Shown here: positions 32,012 to 41,316 of the stretch, piece after piece
Numbering within the stretch: position 1 is the stretch's first letter
Layout: every line of letters begins with the position of its first letter
Origin: Streptomyces sp. NBC_01465
GTDB lineage: Bacteria; Actinomycetota; Actinomycetes; Streptomycetales; Streptomycetaceae
Length of the DNA stretch: 64,000 bases
NCBI RefSeq assembly: GCF_036227325.1
Contig: NZ_CP109467.1
Span: 1,054,001-1,118,000, forward strand
Direction of reading: 5' to 3'
The notes under the pieces: generated by a model
The model's database searches: none
Seen by the model: only the letters and a program-made list of their open reading frames with translations
Told to the model about the DNA's origin: nothing
Position numbers and translations under genes: made by a program

Positions 32012-34840
32012 TCAGCCGACCGAGCTGTACGCCACCACACCCCGCAGCACCGCATCGACCGCCTTGCGCGCGTTCTTCGCAACGGTCGAGTCCTCGCGCG
32101 GCGCCGCCGCGGCGATCTGCCCCAGTACGTCGATGACCTGCTTGCACCAGCGGACGAAGTCCCCGGCCGGCATCTCCGCCTCGCGCAGCACCTCGTCGAG
32201 CCCCTTGCCGGAAGCCCACTGGTACACGGCCCAGGCGAAGCCGAGATCGGGCTCGCGCTGTCCGACCCCCTCCGTCTGGTTGATCTTGAAGTCCTCTTCC
32301 AGGGCGTCGAGACGGCCCCAGATACGGACCATGTCACCGAGCGCGGCCTTCGCGTTCCCCGAAGGCACCTTGGGCGCGACCGCGTCGTCCGACTGCCGGG
32401 CCTCGAACACCAACGCCGAGATGCAGGCGGCCAGTTCGGCCGGGTTGAGCCCCTCCCACACGCCTTCGCGGATGCACTCACTGGCCAGCAGGTCGAGCTC
32501 GCCGTAGAGCCGCGCCAGCCGCTTCCCGTGCACGGTCGCCTCGTCGCCGCGCAGATAGTCCAGCTCGGTCAGCAGGGCATGGATCCGGTCGAAGGTACGG
32601 GCGATGGTGTTCGTCCGGCCCTCGATACGCCGCTCCAGCTGCTGGGTGTCCCGCTGCAGCCGGTGGTAGCGCTCCGCCCAGCGCGCATGGTCCTCGCGCT
32701 CGTCGCAGCCGTGGCAGGGGTGCGCCCGCAGTTCGCTGCGCAGCCGGGCGATCTCCCGGTCGTCGGCGGCGGCCGCACGCCCGCGCCGCTGCTTCTCGGG
32801 CCGTACGTGTCCGGCCTTGGCGCGCAGCGCCGACGCCAGGTCCCGCCGCGACTGGGGCGAGCGCGGGTTGAAGGACTTCGGGATCCGCATCGTGTCGAGG
32901 GCCTCGACCGGTACGGGGAAGTCCATCGACGCCAGCCGCTTGACCTGCCGCTCGGCGGTCAGCACCAGAGGCCTGGGCCCGTCCTGATTCTCGAATCCCC
33001 GGTGCCCGTTGGCCCGCCCCGCCGGAATCCCCGGGTCGAGGACCAGCGCGAGCCCGGCGAACTTCCCGGTCGGCACATGAATGACGTCGCCCGCCTTGAG
33101 CTTCTCCAGCGCGCTCGCAGCCGCCGCCCACTTCTGCGCCACACCCTGCTTGGCCAGCTCGGTCTCGCGGTCCTTGAGGTCGCGGCGCAGCCGCGCGTAC
33201 TCCTCGAAGTCCCCGAGATGGCAGGTCATGCCCTCCCGGTAGCCCTCGATGCCCTCTTCGTTCTTCTGGACCTGCTTGGAGATCCCGACGACGGACCGGT
33301 CGGCCTGGAACTGCGCGAAGGACGTCTCCAGGAGCTCCCTCGACCGGTGGCGCCCGAACTGCTGCACCAGGTTCACAGCCATGTTGTACGAGGGCCGGAA
33401 GCTGGACCGCAGCGGATACGTACGCGTCCCCGCGAGCCCCGCAAGGGCGCCCGGGTCCATGGCGCGCTGCCACAGCACCACCGCATGGCCCTCGACGTCG
33501 ATCCCGCGCCGCCCGGCCCGCCCGGTCAGCTGGGTGTACTCACCGGGGGTGATGTCGGCGTGCTGCTCGCCGTTCCACTTGACGAGCTTCTCCAACACCA
33601 CTGATCTGGCAGGCATGTTGATGCCGAGCGCCAGGGTCTCGGTGGCGAAGACGGCCTTGACGAGCCCCTTCACGAAGAGCTCCTCGACGACCTCCTTGAA
33701 GGTCGGCAGCATCCCCGCGTGGTGCGCGGCGATGCCCCGCTCCAGGCCTTCGAGCCACTCGTAGTACCCCAGAACATGCAGGTCCTCGCGCGGGATCGAC
33801 GCCGTACGCTCCTCGACGATCTCCCGGACCGTGTGCCGCGCCTCTTCCTTGTTGAGCCGCAGCCCCGCGTGCAGGCACTGCTGTACGGCGGCTTCGCAGC
33901 CGGCCCGGCTGAAGATGAAGGTGATCGCGGGCAGCAGGCCCTCGTTGTCGAGCCGGTCGATGACCTCGGCCCGGCTCGGCGTCCAGATCCGGCTGCGCGA
34001 GCGCCGCTCGCGCTCGCGGTCCGCCTCGCGCACCATCTTGCCGCGGCGCCGGTCGCGCGGGTTGTACGTGTTCTGGTTCTCCTGCCGGGCCATCCGCAGC
34101 AGGTCCGGATTGACCTCGCGTCGGGCGCCGCCCCGGCCACCGTGGTCGGTGGACTCCTCGAAGAGGTCGAACATCTTCCGCCCGGCGAGCACGTGCTGCC
34201 ACAGCGGCACGGGCCGGTGCTCGGAGACGATCACTTCGGTGTCGCCGCGCACGGTGTCCAGCCAGTCGCCGAACTCCTCGGCGTTGGAGACGGTCGCCGA
34301 GAGCGAAACGAGCGTCACCGACTCCGGGAGGTGAATGATCACTTCCTCCCAGACGGCGCCCCGGAAGCGGTCGGAGAGGTAGTGCACCTCGTCCATCACC
34401 ACATAGCCGAGTCCGACCAGCGCCTGCGATCCGGCGTACAGCATGTTCCGCAGGACCTCGGTGGTCATGACGACCACGGGCGCATCGGAGTTGACGCTGT
34501 TGTCACCGGTGAGCAGCCCGACCTTGTCGGCGCCGTAGCGCTTGGCGAGGTCGGCGTACTTCTGGTTGGACAGGGCCTTGATGGGGGTGGTGTAGAAGCA
34601 TTTTCGGCCCTGCTCCAGGGCCAGGTGCACGGCGAACTCGCCGACAATGGTCTTGCCCGAGCCGGTGGGTGCCGCGACGAGCACACCCTTGCCGGCCTCC
34701 AGGGCCTGACACGCCTCGATCTGGAACGGGTCGAGATCGAAGTCGTACATGCCACGGAAGGGGGCCAGCGAAGTGGCCTCCTCAGCAGCTCGGATGCGTG
34801 CAGCTGCGTATCGCTCAGCAGGCGAAAGGTCCTCGGTCAT
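32012..34840 (-). CDS. DEAD/DEAH-box RNA helicase, Ski2/Mtr4 (HelY) family
   Basis: 942 residues from ATG 34840; a GTG 33 bp upstream (34873) would add 11 residues. The helicase core shows Walker A APTGSGKT, motif Ia TTPIKALSNQKY, DEVH-type VMDEVHYLSD, SAT in LVSLSATVSN and QLTGRAGRRGID in motif VI. The C-terminal half is the DSHCT-type domain of Ski2-like helicases, with a Cys/His cluster (HPCHGCDERE) in the insert region. It probably unwinds structured RNA for degradation or rRNA processing. It lies 49 bp downstream of the lipid-kinase gene, likely on the same transcript. Confidence 0.92.
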   Translation of the reverse strand: MTEDLSPAERYAAARIRAAEEATSLAPFRGMYDFDLDPFQIEACQALEAGKGVLVAAPTGSGKTIVGEFAVHLALEQGRKCFYTTPIKALSNQKYADLAKRYGADKVGLLTGDNSVNSDAPVVVMTTEVLRNMLYAGSQALVGLGYVVMDEVHYLSDRFRGAVWEEVIIHLPESVTLVSLSATVSNAEEFGDWLDTVRGDTEVIVSEHRPVPLWQHVLAGRKMFDLFEESTDHGGRGGARREVNPDLLRMARQENQNTYNPRDRRRGKMVREADRERERRSRSRIWTPSRAEVIDRLDNEGLLPAITFIFSRAGCEAAVQQCLHAGLRLNKEEARHTVREIVEERTASIPREDLHVLGYYEWLEGLERGIAAHHAGMLPTFKEVVEELFVKGLVKAVFATETLALGINMPARSVVLEKLVKWNGEQHADITPGEYTQLTGRAGRRGIDVEGHAVVLWQRAMDPGALAGLAGTRTYPLRSSFRPSYNMAVNLVQQFGRHRSRELLETSFAQFQADRSVVGISKQVQKNEEGIEGYREGMTCHLGDFEEYARLRRDLKDRETELAKQGVAQKWAAAASALEKLKAGDVIHVPTGKFAGLALVLDPGIPAGRANGHRGFENQDGPRPLVLTAERQVKRLASMDFPVPVEALDTMRIPKSFNPRSPQSRRDLASALRAKAGHVRPEKQRRGRAAAADDREIARLRSELRAHPCHGCDEREDHARWAERYHRLQRDTQQLERRIEGRTNTIARTFDRIHALLTELDYLRGDEATVHGKRLARLYGELDLLASECIREGVWEGLNPAELAACISALVFEARQSDDAVAPKVPSGNAKAALGDMVRIWGRLDALEEDFKINQTEGVGQREPDLGFAWAVYQWASGKGLDEVLREAEMPAGDFVRWCKQVIDVLGQIAAAAPREDSTVAKNARKAVDAVLRGVVAYSSVG

Positions 34841-34889
34841 CTTGTGAGGGAGCCTACCCGCCAGGTCTGACACCTAGCGCGATCTTTAA

Positions 34890-35780
34890 TTACCGGCCCA
34901 GAACCCGCACAGCACCCGGCACGCACTCGGCGGTCAGCGGCAGCGCCCCCAGCGGTTCGCCGTCCGCGTACCCGGTCACGTCGGCCGCCTCCAGCTGTAC
35001 CTTGCGCACCCGGTGCACGGTGACGACGCGGTGGCTCAGATGCGTCCCCCGGTACACCCTCGGGAAGACCTTGATCAGCTCGGTGCGCGAGCACGCGCCG
35101 ACGACCGTCACGTCGAAGAGCCCGTCGTCGAGCTCGGCCCCGGCGCACATCCGCATGCCGCCGCCGTACGACGTCCCGTTCCCGACCGCGATCAGCGTCG
35201 CCTCGACCGTCTCCAGGGGACCGTCGTCGAAGGAGACCTTGTACGGGATCGCCTTCAGCCCGGCCAGCTCCACGAGCATCGCCGCGTCGTACTTGAACCG
35301 CCCGCGCGGCCACCGCATCCGGTTGCCCCGGTCATTGACCCGCGAGTCGAACCCGGAGGCGAGCACGGTCCCGAACCAGCGCTCCCCGACCCGCCCCAGA
35401 TCGACGTCGCGCATCACACCGCCGGAAAGGGCCTCGGCGGCCAGGCGCCCTGCCGCCGCCGGGTCCCGTACGGGAAGACCGAGCGTCCGGGCGAAGTCGT
35501 TGCCGGTGCCCACCGCGACGACCCCGAGCGGGGTCCGCGTCCCGGCAACGGCCTGCAGCGCCAGATTGACCATGCCGTCGCCGCCGACGGCGATCAGCGC
35601 CCCGGTGCCGGAGGCGACGGCCGCCCGGGCCCGGCGCAGTGCGTCCGCGGCGTCCTCACCGAGGACGGTGGTCACGGAGAATCCGGCGGCCCGGAACGCG
35701 GAAGCGGCCGGCTGCGCGGCATGCGCGCCCCGGCCGCGTCCCGCGGTGGGATTGACGAAGAGGGTGATCTCGCTGGTCAC
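34890..35780 (-). CDS. diacylglycerol kinase-family lipid kinase (YegS/DgkB-like)
   Basis: 296 residues from GTG 35780. The DAGK catalytic domain has FVNPTAGRGRG near the N-terminus, AVGGDGMVNLALQA for ATP binding and VGTGNDFARTLGLP. These are the conserved features of YegS and DgkB lipid kinases, which phosphorylate diacylglycerol or related lipids. A conserved C-terminal acidic metal site (DDGLFDVTVVG) is present. It follows tatC on the same strand by 17 bp and precedes the helicase. Confidence 0.9.
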   Translation of the reverse strand: MTSEITLFVNPTAGRGRGAHAAQPAASAFRAAGFSVTTVLGEDAADALRRARAAVASGTGALIAVGGDGMVNLALQAVAGTRTPLGVVAVGTGNDFARTLGLPVRDPAAAGRLAAEALSGGVMRDVDLGRVGERWFGTVLASGFDSRVNDRGNRMRWPRGRFKYDAAMLVELAGLKAIPYKVSFDDGPLETVEATLIAVGNGTSYGGGMRMCAGAELDDGLFDVTVVGACSRTELIKVFPRVYRGTHLSHRVVTVHRVRKVQLEAADVTGYADGEPLGALPLTAECVPGAVRVLGR

Positions 35781-35797
35781 CCGCGGACCCTACAAGA

Positions 35798-36754
35798 TCA
35801 GGTGATGTCGTCGTAACCGTTCAGCCTGCTCGATCGTCCGCCGTCGGACTGCTCGGGCAGGGAGGGTGTGGTCACGTTCTCCATCTCGCCGATGTCCTCG
35901 GGGGTGAGATCGAGGTCGGAGGCCTCGTCGTCGTCGGGCTCCTGCGCGATGCGCAGCTGCCGTCGGCGGTCGTTGAACAGGGAGATGAAACAGGCCACGA
36001 AGTACAGCACCCAGATCGGGGCCGACAGCGCGAGCATGCTCAGGGGATCCGTGCTGGGCGTGGCCACTGCGGCGAAGACCGTGATGCCGAGGATCATCGC
36101 CCGCCACCAGCCGATCATCCGCTTGCCCGTGACCACTCCACCGAAGTTGAGCATCACCAGAAGCAGCGGCATCTCGAAGGCGAGACCGAAGACGACCACC
36201 ATGCGCGTGACCAGGTCGAGCAGATCGTCGAGCGGCAGCAGGTTGTCGACGCCGCCCGGCGTGAAGCCGATCAGGACCTTGGCCGTGGTCGGCAGGACCG
36301 CGTACGCGAAGTAGGCACCGGCGAGGAACAGCGGGAAACCGGCCCCGACGAAGCCCAGCGCGTACTTCTTCTCGGCCTTGTGCAGGCCGGGGGCGAGGAA
36401 CGCCCACAGCTGGTAGAGCCAGACCGGCGAGGCGAGAACGACGCCGGCCATCAGGGAGACCTTCAGCGCCAGCGTGAAGGGCTGGAGCAGGCCGTTGATG
36501 GTGATCTGCGCGCAGTGCTGCTTGCTCTCGGGATGCTTCGCGAGCTGGGCATACGTCTCAGTGCAGCCGACGGACTTCAGGATCGGCTTGGTGAGGAACT
36601 CAATGATGTCGTTGTAGAAGAAGGCGGCGATGACCGTGATGATCAGGATCGCCAGCAGACCCTTCGCGAGCCGGTTCCGCAGCTCGCGCAGGTGATCCGC
36701 GAGCGGCATGCGCCCCTCGGGATCCCTCTCTACTTTGCGGGCAGACTTGAGCAA
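35798..36754 (-). CDS. tatC: twin-arginine translocase subunit TatC
   Basis: 318 residues with six predicted spans. The N-terminal PLADHLRELRNRLAKG motif (signal-peptide docking) and GVDNLLPLDDLLDLVTRMVVVFGLAFEMPLLLVML core are TatC hallmarks. An acidic cytoplasmic tail of about 50 residues (DDDEASDLDLTPEDIG) is typical of actinobacteria. It lies 63 bp after tatA on the same strand. It forms the receptor for folded proteins with RR signal peptides in the plasma membrane. Confidence 0.97.
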   Translation of the reverse strand: MLKSARKVERDPEGRMPLADHLRELRNRLAKGLLAILIITVIAAFFYNDIIEFLTKPILKSVGCTETYAQLAKHPESKQHCAQITINGLLQPFTLALKVSLMAGVVLASPVWLYQLWAFLAPGLHKAEKKYALGFVGAGFPLFLAGAYFAYAVLPTTAKVLIGFTPGGVDNLLPLDDLLDLVTRMVVVFGLAFEMPLLLVMLNFGGVVTGKRMIGWWRAMILGITVFAAVATPSTDPLSMLALSAPIWVLYFVACFISLFNDRRRQLRIAQEPDDDEASDLDLTPEDIGEMENVTTPSLPEQSDGGRSSRLNGYDDIT

Positions 36755-36817
36755 CCCACGTCCTCATCTCGTGCGGCGGGCGTCCGCGTCCAGCGGCGCC
36801 CGCTCCGGGCCCAGGGG

Positions 36818-37105
36818 TCAGCGCTGCGTGGAGTCCGTGGGCTCGGTGACCGGGCGGGCGCTGGTGACATCACCGGGCGACGCCTGGATCGTACGAGGGG
36901 CCTCGGTGGACTGGGCCGGCTGCTGCGCCGGCTCGGCCGGAGCGGTCGCGTTGCCGTCCGACTTCATGGCCTTGGCCTCGCTCTTGAGGATGCGGGCGGA
37001 CTTGCCCAGCGAACGGGCCATGTCCGGAAGCTTCTTCGCGCCGAACAGCAGGACGATGACGACGAGGATCAGGATGATCTCGGGTGCGCCGAGCCTTCCG
37101 AACAT
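36818..37105 (-). CDS. tatA: twin-arginine translocase subunit TatA
   Basis: 95 residues from ATG 37105, with AGAAGG 9 bp upstream. A single N-terminal span ([18 protein letters not shown]) is followed by the [16 protein letters not shown] amphipathic helix, the TatA signature, and a Pro/Gln/Thr-rich tail. It oligomerises to form the translocation path with TatC. A perfect dyad sits upstream at 37143-37162. Only TatA and TatC are here; a TatB must be encoded elsewhere. Confidence 0.95.
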   Translation of the reverse strand: MFGRLGAPEIILILVVIVLLFGAKKLPDMARSLGKSARILKSEAKAMKSDGNATAPAEPAQQPAQSTEAPRTIQASPGDVTSARPVTEPTDSTQR

Positions 37106-37142
37106 AACTGTGTACCTTCTCACCGAGGCGGCAGGGGTGGGA

Positions 37143-37162
37143 CTGTCCGACCGATCGGACAG
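37143..37162. promoter_or_regulatory. inverted repeat upstream of tatA
   Basis: CTGTCCGA (37143-37150) and TCGGACAG (37155-37162) are perfect 8-bp arms around CCGA, 38 bp before the tatA start. It could be an operator or a 5'-UTR hairpin. The TCGGAC core recurs in the arc/ferredoxin intergenic dyad at 50887-50901. Confidence 0.45.
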
Positions 37163-37315
37163 GTGTCCGGTCGTCGTGCTGGCAGCGATCGTAACCCGCA
37201 GGAGTAAACGCAGGGCAATGCCTGTGCATACTCTCGCTTGCGGCCCGCGCCTCGCGCTTCGGACCGCGACCTGCAGCGTACCGCCCGAAACTGTGTTGCA
37301 GCAGTGCCCGTTGCG

Positions 37316-37513
37316 CTATCGCAAGGCTTCGCCAGTGCGAGCCAGGTCCGTGGCGGCGCGCTCAAGACCTTCGGCCGCGGTGTTGATCTCCTGTGTGGTG
37401 CGCGCCACTTGGCGCCCCAGGCGCTGCGCCTCGACGAACACCTTGATCGCGAGTACGCCGAGCACAGCGACCCCACAGAAACCCAGAGCAATTGCGAGCA
37501 TCGGCCAGAACAT
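37316..37513 (-). CDS. small single-span membrane protein (DUF948-like)
   Basis: 65 residues from ATG 37513. One N-terminal span (MLAIALGFCGVAVLGVLAI) is followed by an amphipathic, coiled-coil-like helix (FVEAQRLGRQVARTTQEINTAAEGLERAATDLARTGEALR). Heptad-like spacing suggests self-association next to the membrane. It lies 10 bp after the zinc-ribbon gene on the same strand in the paf-tat region. I infer no function. Confidence 0.65.
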   Translation of the reverse strand: MFWPMLAIALGFCGVAVLGVLAIKVFVEAQRLGRQVARTTQEINTAAEGLERAATDLARTGEALR

Positions 37514-37523
37514 GGATCCGAAC

Positions 37524-37796
37524 CTACAGCGCGGTGTGCAGGCGCAGCGTCCGCACCCCGCCACCGGTGAGGAGTTCGACGATCCGCTCCCCCGCGGGCT
37601 TGCGGACGGCGGTGCCGCACTCGGGGCAGGTGAAGGAGTAGAAGGTGGTGCGGCGACTGGCGCCGATCGCCAACCGGAGCGCACCTGCGGCCAGTTCGAA
37701 GCGGCCGCGACAGTCCGGGCAGGCGGCCTTGAAGATGACGGGGCCGACTTGCTCCGAAATACCGGGCATTACAGACATATTCCGCATATACCTCAC
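37524..37796 (-). CDS. small zinc-ribbon protein downstream of pafC
   Basis: 90 residues if GTG 37796 is used, giving a GTGA overlap with the pafC stop; ATGs at 37787, 37778 and 37769 are alternatives. Two Cys pairs (CPDC and CPEC, about 30 residues apart) define a zinc ribbon of the type found in FmdB- or transcription-factor-like domains. No catalytic motif is visible. Position directly behind pafC suggests co-expression with the DNA-damage regulator pair. Confidence 0.7.
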   Translation of the reverse strand: MRYMRNMSVMPGISEQVGPVIFKAACPDCRGRFELAAGALRLAIGASRRTTFYSFTCPECGTAVRKPAGERIVELLTGGGVRTLRLHTAL

Positions 37797-38749
37797 CCCT
37801 GCCCGTCGTAGGCCGCGAGCGCCTCGCGGGCCGCATGCTGTGCGCTGTCCGCCAGGTACTGCGGCGAGACGATGCGCCCCTCCCTGCCCAGACGCAGCGC
37901 GAGACGCCGCAGCGACGTGGGATCCGGCGTACGCAGAGTGATCCGCAGCCCGCCGTCGGCGAGCTCCTCCGCGCTGTCGTGCGGGTAGTACTCGGCCACC
38001 CAGCGCCCGCCGGGGCCGACCTCGATCACCACCTCCGGATCGTCCGCCGAGGGCTGCACAAGCCCCTCGGAGAGATCACGCAGCTCGAGCTCCGGCGGCG
38101 CCGACGCCTCGTCGAGCAGCCTGATCTCGGCCACCCGGTCGAGCCTGAAGGTGCGCCGCGCCTCGGAGAGGTAGCACCACGCCTCCATGTACGTGTGGCC
38201 GACGGCGAAGAGCCGGATCGGGTCCACCTCGCGCTCGGTCAGCTCGTCACGGGCGGGCGAGTAGTAGCGCAGCCACAGCCGGCGACGCTCCGCGATCGCC
38301 CGGTCGACGTCGGCGAAGACACCGCCTTCGGACTCGAACGTCACCGAGAGCCGCGAGCTGGCCCCGGCCGCTTCCCCGGCCGCAGCCTCCAGCTTCGCCG
38401 TGGCCCGCAGCAACGCCTGCCGGTCCCCCTCGCGCAGCCCGGGCAGCGTGGAGACGGCACGGGCGGCCACCAGGAGCGCGGTCGCCTCGTCGGCGGCCAG
38501 CCGCAGCGGCTCGGCCACGTCGTCCGGGTTGTGCCACCAGATCCGGTCACCGTCGGTGTCGATGTCCAGGAGGTCGCCGCCGCGGAAGCTCGTCCCGCAC
38601 ATGGGCAGTACGTCGAGGTCCGAGATCAGCTCGTCCTCCGTGATCCCGAAGGCGCGCGCCACATCACTGACGTGGGCGCCGGGCCGCTCCCTCAGATACG
38701 TCACGAGGGAGAGCATCCGACGGGTCTGGTCGATCGCGTTCGTAGCCAC
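37793..38749 (-). CDS. pafC: WYL-domain transcriptional regulator PafC
   Basis: 318 residues from GTG 38749. An N-terminal winged helix (RMLSLVTYLRERPGAHVSDVARAFG) is followed by the WYL domain (DRAIAERRRLWLRYYSPARDE, EAWCYLSEARRTFRLDRVAEI) and a WCX C-terminal extension. PafB and PafC form a heterodimer that activates DNA-damage genes independently of LexA in mycobacteria, where the pair also sits beside pafA. It starts 9 bp after pafB and likely shares a transcript. Confidence 0.95.
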   Translation of the reverse strand: MATNAIDQTRRMLSLVTYLRERPGAHVSDVARAFGITEDELISDLDVLPMCGTSFRGGDLLDIDTDGDRIWWHNPDDVAEPLRLAADEATALLVAARAVSTLPGLREGDRQALLRATAKLEAAAGEAAGASSRLSVTFESEGGVFADVDRAIAERRRLWLRYYSPARDELTEREVDPIRLFAVGHTYMEAWCYLSEARRTFRLDRVAEIRLLDEASAPPELELRDLSEGLVQPSADDPEVVIEVGPGGRWVAEYYPHDSAEELADGGLRITLRTPDPTSLRRLALRLGREGRIVSPQYLADSAQHAAREALAAYDGQG

Positions 38750-38758
38750 CGCTGCCTC

Positions 38759-39715
38759 TCAGTCCTTGGCCACGGCGCGCAGCCGGTCCACCACATCGGC
38801 CCGCAGATCAGCGGGCTCCACCACGACCACGTCGGGGCCGAACTCCACCAGCCAGGCATCCAGCCCGTGCCCGTACGGAATCTCCAGCTCGTCCCAGTCG
38901 CCGTCACGCTCACGCACCGAGGTGGCCCGTGAGCGCAGCGGATATCCGGCGCCCTTGCGGAGCCTGATCAGGGCGGAGCGCGTCGCGCTCTCCCCCGCCC
39001 AGCTCGCCACGGTCTCCCGTACGGTCACCACGTCCGGGACCTCGGCGGTGAAGGCGCCCGCCCGCGAGCGGACCCGGCCGGTGATCCGCGAGAGCCGGAA
39101 GACGCGCTCGGCGCCCCGGTCGCGGTCCCAGCCCGCGAGATACCAGTGCCCGCGCCAGCACTCCAGCGTCCACGGCTCGACCTGCCGGGGCTCGGGGCGG
39201 GCGGCATTGGCCTTGCGGTACTCGAAGACGACGGGACGGCGGTCGCGGCAGGCCAGCATCAGCGGCTCGAACGCCGCCTCGTGCACCGGAATCCGCGGCT
39301 CCAGCGCGCTGTGCCCCTCGGCCTCGGGACCGTCCGCCTCGGGCATCCCCGCGGCCCGCAGCTTCTGCAGCGCACCACTGGCCGCACCCGCGAGACGCGC
39401 CTGCTGCCACACCTTGGCGGCAAGCCCCAAGGCGGCCGCCTCCTCGGCGTCCAGCGCGACGGGCGGCAGCCTGTTGCTGTCGCGGCGGGCCAGATAGCCG
39501 ACCTCCCCGTCGAGGTTCTCCACGGTCTCGATCACCAGGCCGAGCTCGCGCAGATCGTCCTTGTCGCGCTCGAACATCCGGTTGAAGGAATCGTCGGAGC
39601 CGGCCTCCAGATAGGCCTCGATCGACTCCCTCAACTCACGCTTGGACAGCGGACGGCGGGTCCCCAGCAGGCACAGCGCCAGATTCATCAGCCGCTCGGC
39701 CTTGGCAATCGCCAT
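38759..39715 (-). CDS. pafB: WYL-domain transcriptional regulator PafB
   Basis: 318 residues from ATG 39715; an upstream frame to 39751 is possible but lacks family similarity. The N-terminal winged helix (ERLMNLALCLLGTRRPLSKRELRE) is followed by a WYL domain (CRDRRPVVFEYRKANA, CWRGHWYLAGWDRDRGAERVFRLSRI) and WCX part. PafB pairs with PafC downstream. The FKBP gene upstream on the same strand is separated by a strong terminator, so pafB probably has its own promoter. Confidence 0.95.
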   Translation of the reverse strand: MAIAKAERLMNLALCLLGTRRPLSKRELRESIEAYLEAGSDDSFNRMFERDKDDLRELGLVIETVENLDGEVGYLARRDSNRLPPVALDAEEAAALGLAAKVWQQARLAGAASGALQKLRAAGMPEADGPEAEGHSALEPRIPVHEAAFEPLMLACRDRRPVVFEYRKANAARPEPRQVEPWTLECWRGHWYLAGWDRDRGAERVFRLSRITGRVRSRAGAFTAEVPDVVTVRETVASWAGESATRSALIRLRKGAGYPLRSRATSVRERDGDWDELEIPYGHGLDAWLVEFGPDVVVVEPADLRADVVDRLRAVAKD

Positions 39716-39798
39716 CGACGCCCTCTCTATTGCACGGGGAAAACGCAGCACCGGCTACGACCGTTGACCGTACCGCTCAGGGGGTGCGTGGCAAAAGC

Positions 39799-39830
39799 CG
39801 AGGGCCCCTGCCAGCAGGCAGGGGCCCTCG
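39799..39830 (-). terminator. terminator after the FKBP gene
   Basis: A perfect 14-bp stem (39799-39812 with 39817-39830; core AGGGCCCCTGCC) and AGCA loop, followed on the minus strand by TTTT, 18 bp past the FKBP stop at 39848. Confidence 0.85.
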
Positions 39831-39847
39831 GAGTGAACGACTGCGGA

Positions 39848-40219
39848 TCAGACCGCGACCAGGTCGCAGACGAAGATCAGCGTCTCGCCGGGCTTGATGG
39901 CACCGCCGGCACCGCGGTCGCCGTAGGCGAGGTGCGCGGGAATGATCAGCTCGCGACGGCCGCCGACCTTCATGCCCTGGACGCCCTGGTCCCAGCCGGA
40001 GATGACCTGGCCGACACCGAGCCGGAACTGCAGCGGGGTGCCGCGGTTCCAGGAGGCGTCGAACTCTTCGCCGGAGGAGAAGGCCACACCCACGTAGTGG
40101 ACGGAGACGGTGTCCCCGGCCTTGGCCTCCGCGCCGTCACCCTCCCAGAGGTCCCTGATCTTCAGTTCGGTCGGCGCTTCGCCACCCGGAAAGTCGATCT
40201 CGGGCTTCTCGATGCTCAC
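39848..40219 (-). CDS. FKBP-type peptidyl-prolyl isomerase (cytoplasmic, single domain)
   Basis: 123 residues from GTG 40219, with AGGAG 8 bp upstream. The single FKBP domain shows DTVSVHYVGVAFSSGEEFDASW, the GWDQGVQGMKVGGRREL core and AHLAYGDRGAGGAIKPGETLIF, containing the Asp, Trp and Tyr residues that line the proline pocket. There is no signal peptide, so it folds proteins in the cytoplasm. It lies 43 bp after the FKBP lipoprotein gene on the same strand. Confidence 0.93.
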   Translation of the reverse strand: MSIEKPEIDFPGGEAPTELKIRDLWEGDGAEAKAGDTVSVHYVGVAFSSGEEFDASWNRGTPLQFRLGVGQVISGWDQGVQGMKVGGRRELIIPAHLAYGDRGAGGAIKPGETLIFVCDLVAV

Positions 40220-40262
40220 TGCGTAACTCCTCTTCAAGACGAACGGGGCAACCGGGACAGTC

Positions 40263-41207
40263 TTACATCACTGCCAGGATGTCGATCGCGAAGACCAGAG
40301 TGGACTTGGCGGGAATGCCCTGCGTGGCCTTGTTCCCGAACGCCTGGTCCGGCGGGATCACCAGAAGGACGCGGCTGCCGACCTTCTTGCCGACCAGGCC
40401 GTTCTTCAGCCCCTTGACCGTGAGCTGCTGCATGGCGAAGGTCTGCGTCTTGCCCAGGTCGTACGTCGAGTCGAACTTCTTGCCGTCCTTCCAGAGCAGG
40501 CCGACGTAGTTCAGTACGACGTTGTCCTTGTCCGTGACCTTGGCGCCGTCGCTCTCCAGGACGTAGTTGGAGACGAGCTTCGTCGGGGCGTCGGTCTTGG
40601 GGACCGTCACCGTCGGGGCCTTGCCGTCGGTGTTCGTGCCGACCTTGGGCAGCGCGGCGTCCGTCTGCGGGACTTCCTTGCCCTTGGCCGAGGCCGGGAT
40701 CTGCGTGCTCTTCACGATGTCCACGACGAACACCAGCGTCGAGTTGGCCGGGATGGTGCCCTGCGCCGTCGAGCCGTAACCCAGGCTCGGCGGGATCACC
40801 ATCTCGACGCGGCTGCCGACCTTCTGGCCCTCGAGACCCTGGTCCCAGCCCTTGATGACATCGCCCGCGCCGACCGTCAGCGAGAACGGCGCCTTGCGGT
40901 CGTAGCTGTTGTCGAAGGGCGTGGTGGAAACCCAGGTCTGGCCGAGGTAGTTGACCGAGACCGCGTCGCCCTTCTTGACCTCCGCGCCGTTGCCCTTGCT
41001 GATGACATCGACCTTGAGGTCCTTCGGCGGATTGCCCTTCCCCTTGGCGAGAGTCGGCTTCTCACCGAACTTGGCGCCCGCCGTGATCGCGGGCAGATCG
41101 CCCGACGCAGCGGAGGAGGAGGTGGAGTCGGAGCCCTTGTCGTCGCTACCGCAGGCTGCCGACAGCAGCAGCAGGGGGACGACCAGAAGGCCGGCAAGTC
41201 GGCGCAC
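40263..41207 (-). CDS. FKBP-type peptidyl-prolyl isomerase lipoprotein with two FKBP domains
   Basis: 314 residues from GTG 41207, preceded by GAGGAAC. A lipoprotein signal with lipobox LSAAC gives a lipidated Cys at about residue 19, so it is anchored outside the membrane. Two FKBP-like domains follow: domain 1 (about 70-170, with GWDQGLEGQKVGSRVEM and PSLGYG) is typical, whereas domain 2 (about 210-314, GLKNGLVGKKVGSRVLL) lacks the usual Trp and is probably degenerate. It would help fold exported proteins in the cell-wall space. Confidence 0.92.
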   Translation of the reverse strand: MRRLAGLLVVPLLLLSAACGSDDKGSDSTSSSAASGDLPAITAGAKFGEKPTLAKGKGNPPKDLKVDVISKGNGAEVKKGDAVSVNYLGQTWVSTTPFDNSYDRKAPFSLTVGAGDVIKGWDQGLEGQKVGSRVEMVIPPSLGYGSTAQGTIPANSTLVFVVDIVKSTQIPASAKGKEVPQTDAALPKVGTNTDGKAPTVTVPKTDAPTKLVSNYVLESDGAKVTDKDNVVLNYVGLLWKDGKKFDSTYDLGKTQTFAMQQLTVKGLKNGLVGKKVGSRVLLVIPPDQAFGNKATQGIPAKSTLVFAIDILAVM

Positions 41208-41260
41208 GTGTTCCTCAGATCTCAGACGGCACAGTAGTTGCCCGCCACTCTAAGGCGTGC

Positions 41261-41295
41261 CATGGGCCCCGCACGAGGAACGTACGGGGCCCATG
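41261..41295 (-). terminator. terminator after pafA
   Basis: CATGGGCCCCG (41261-41271) pairs with CGGGGCCCATG (41285-41295), with an inner ACG/CGT helix. It lies 22 bp past the pafA stop on the minus strand. Confidence 0.8.
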
Positions 41296-41316
41296 TCGTT
41301 CACCGGAACGTGACGC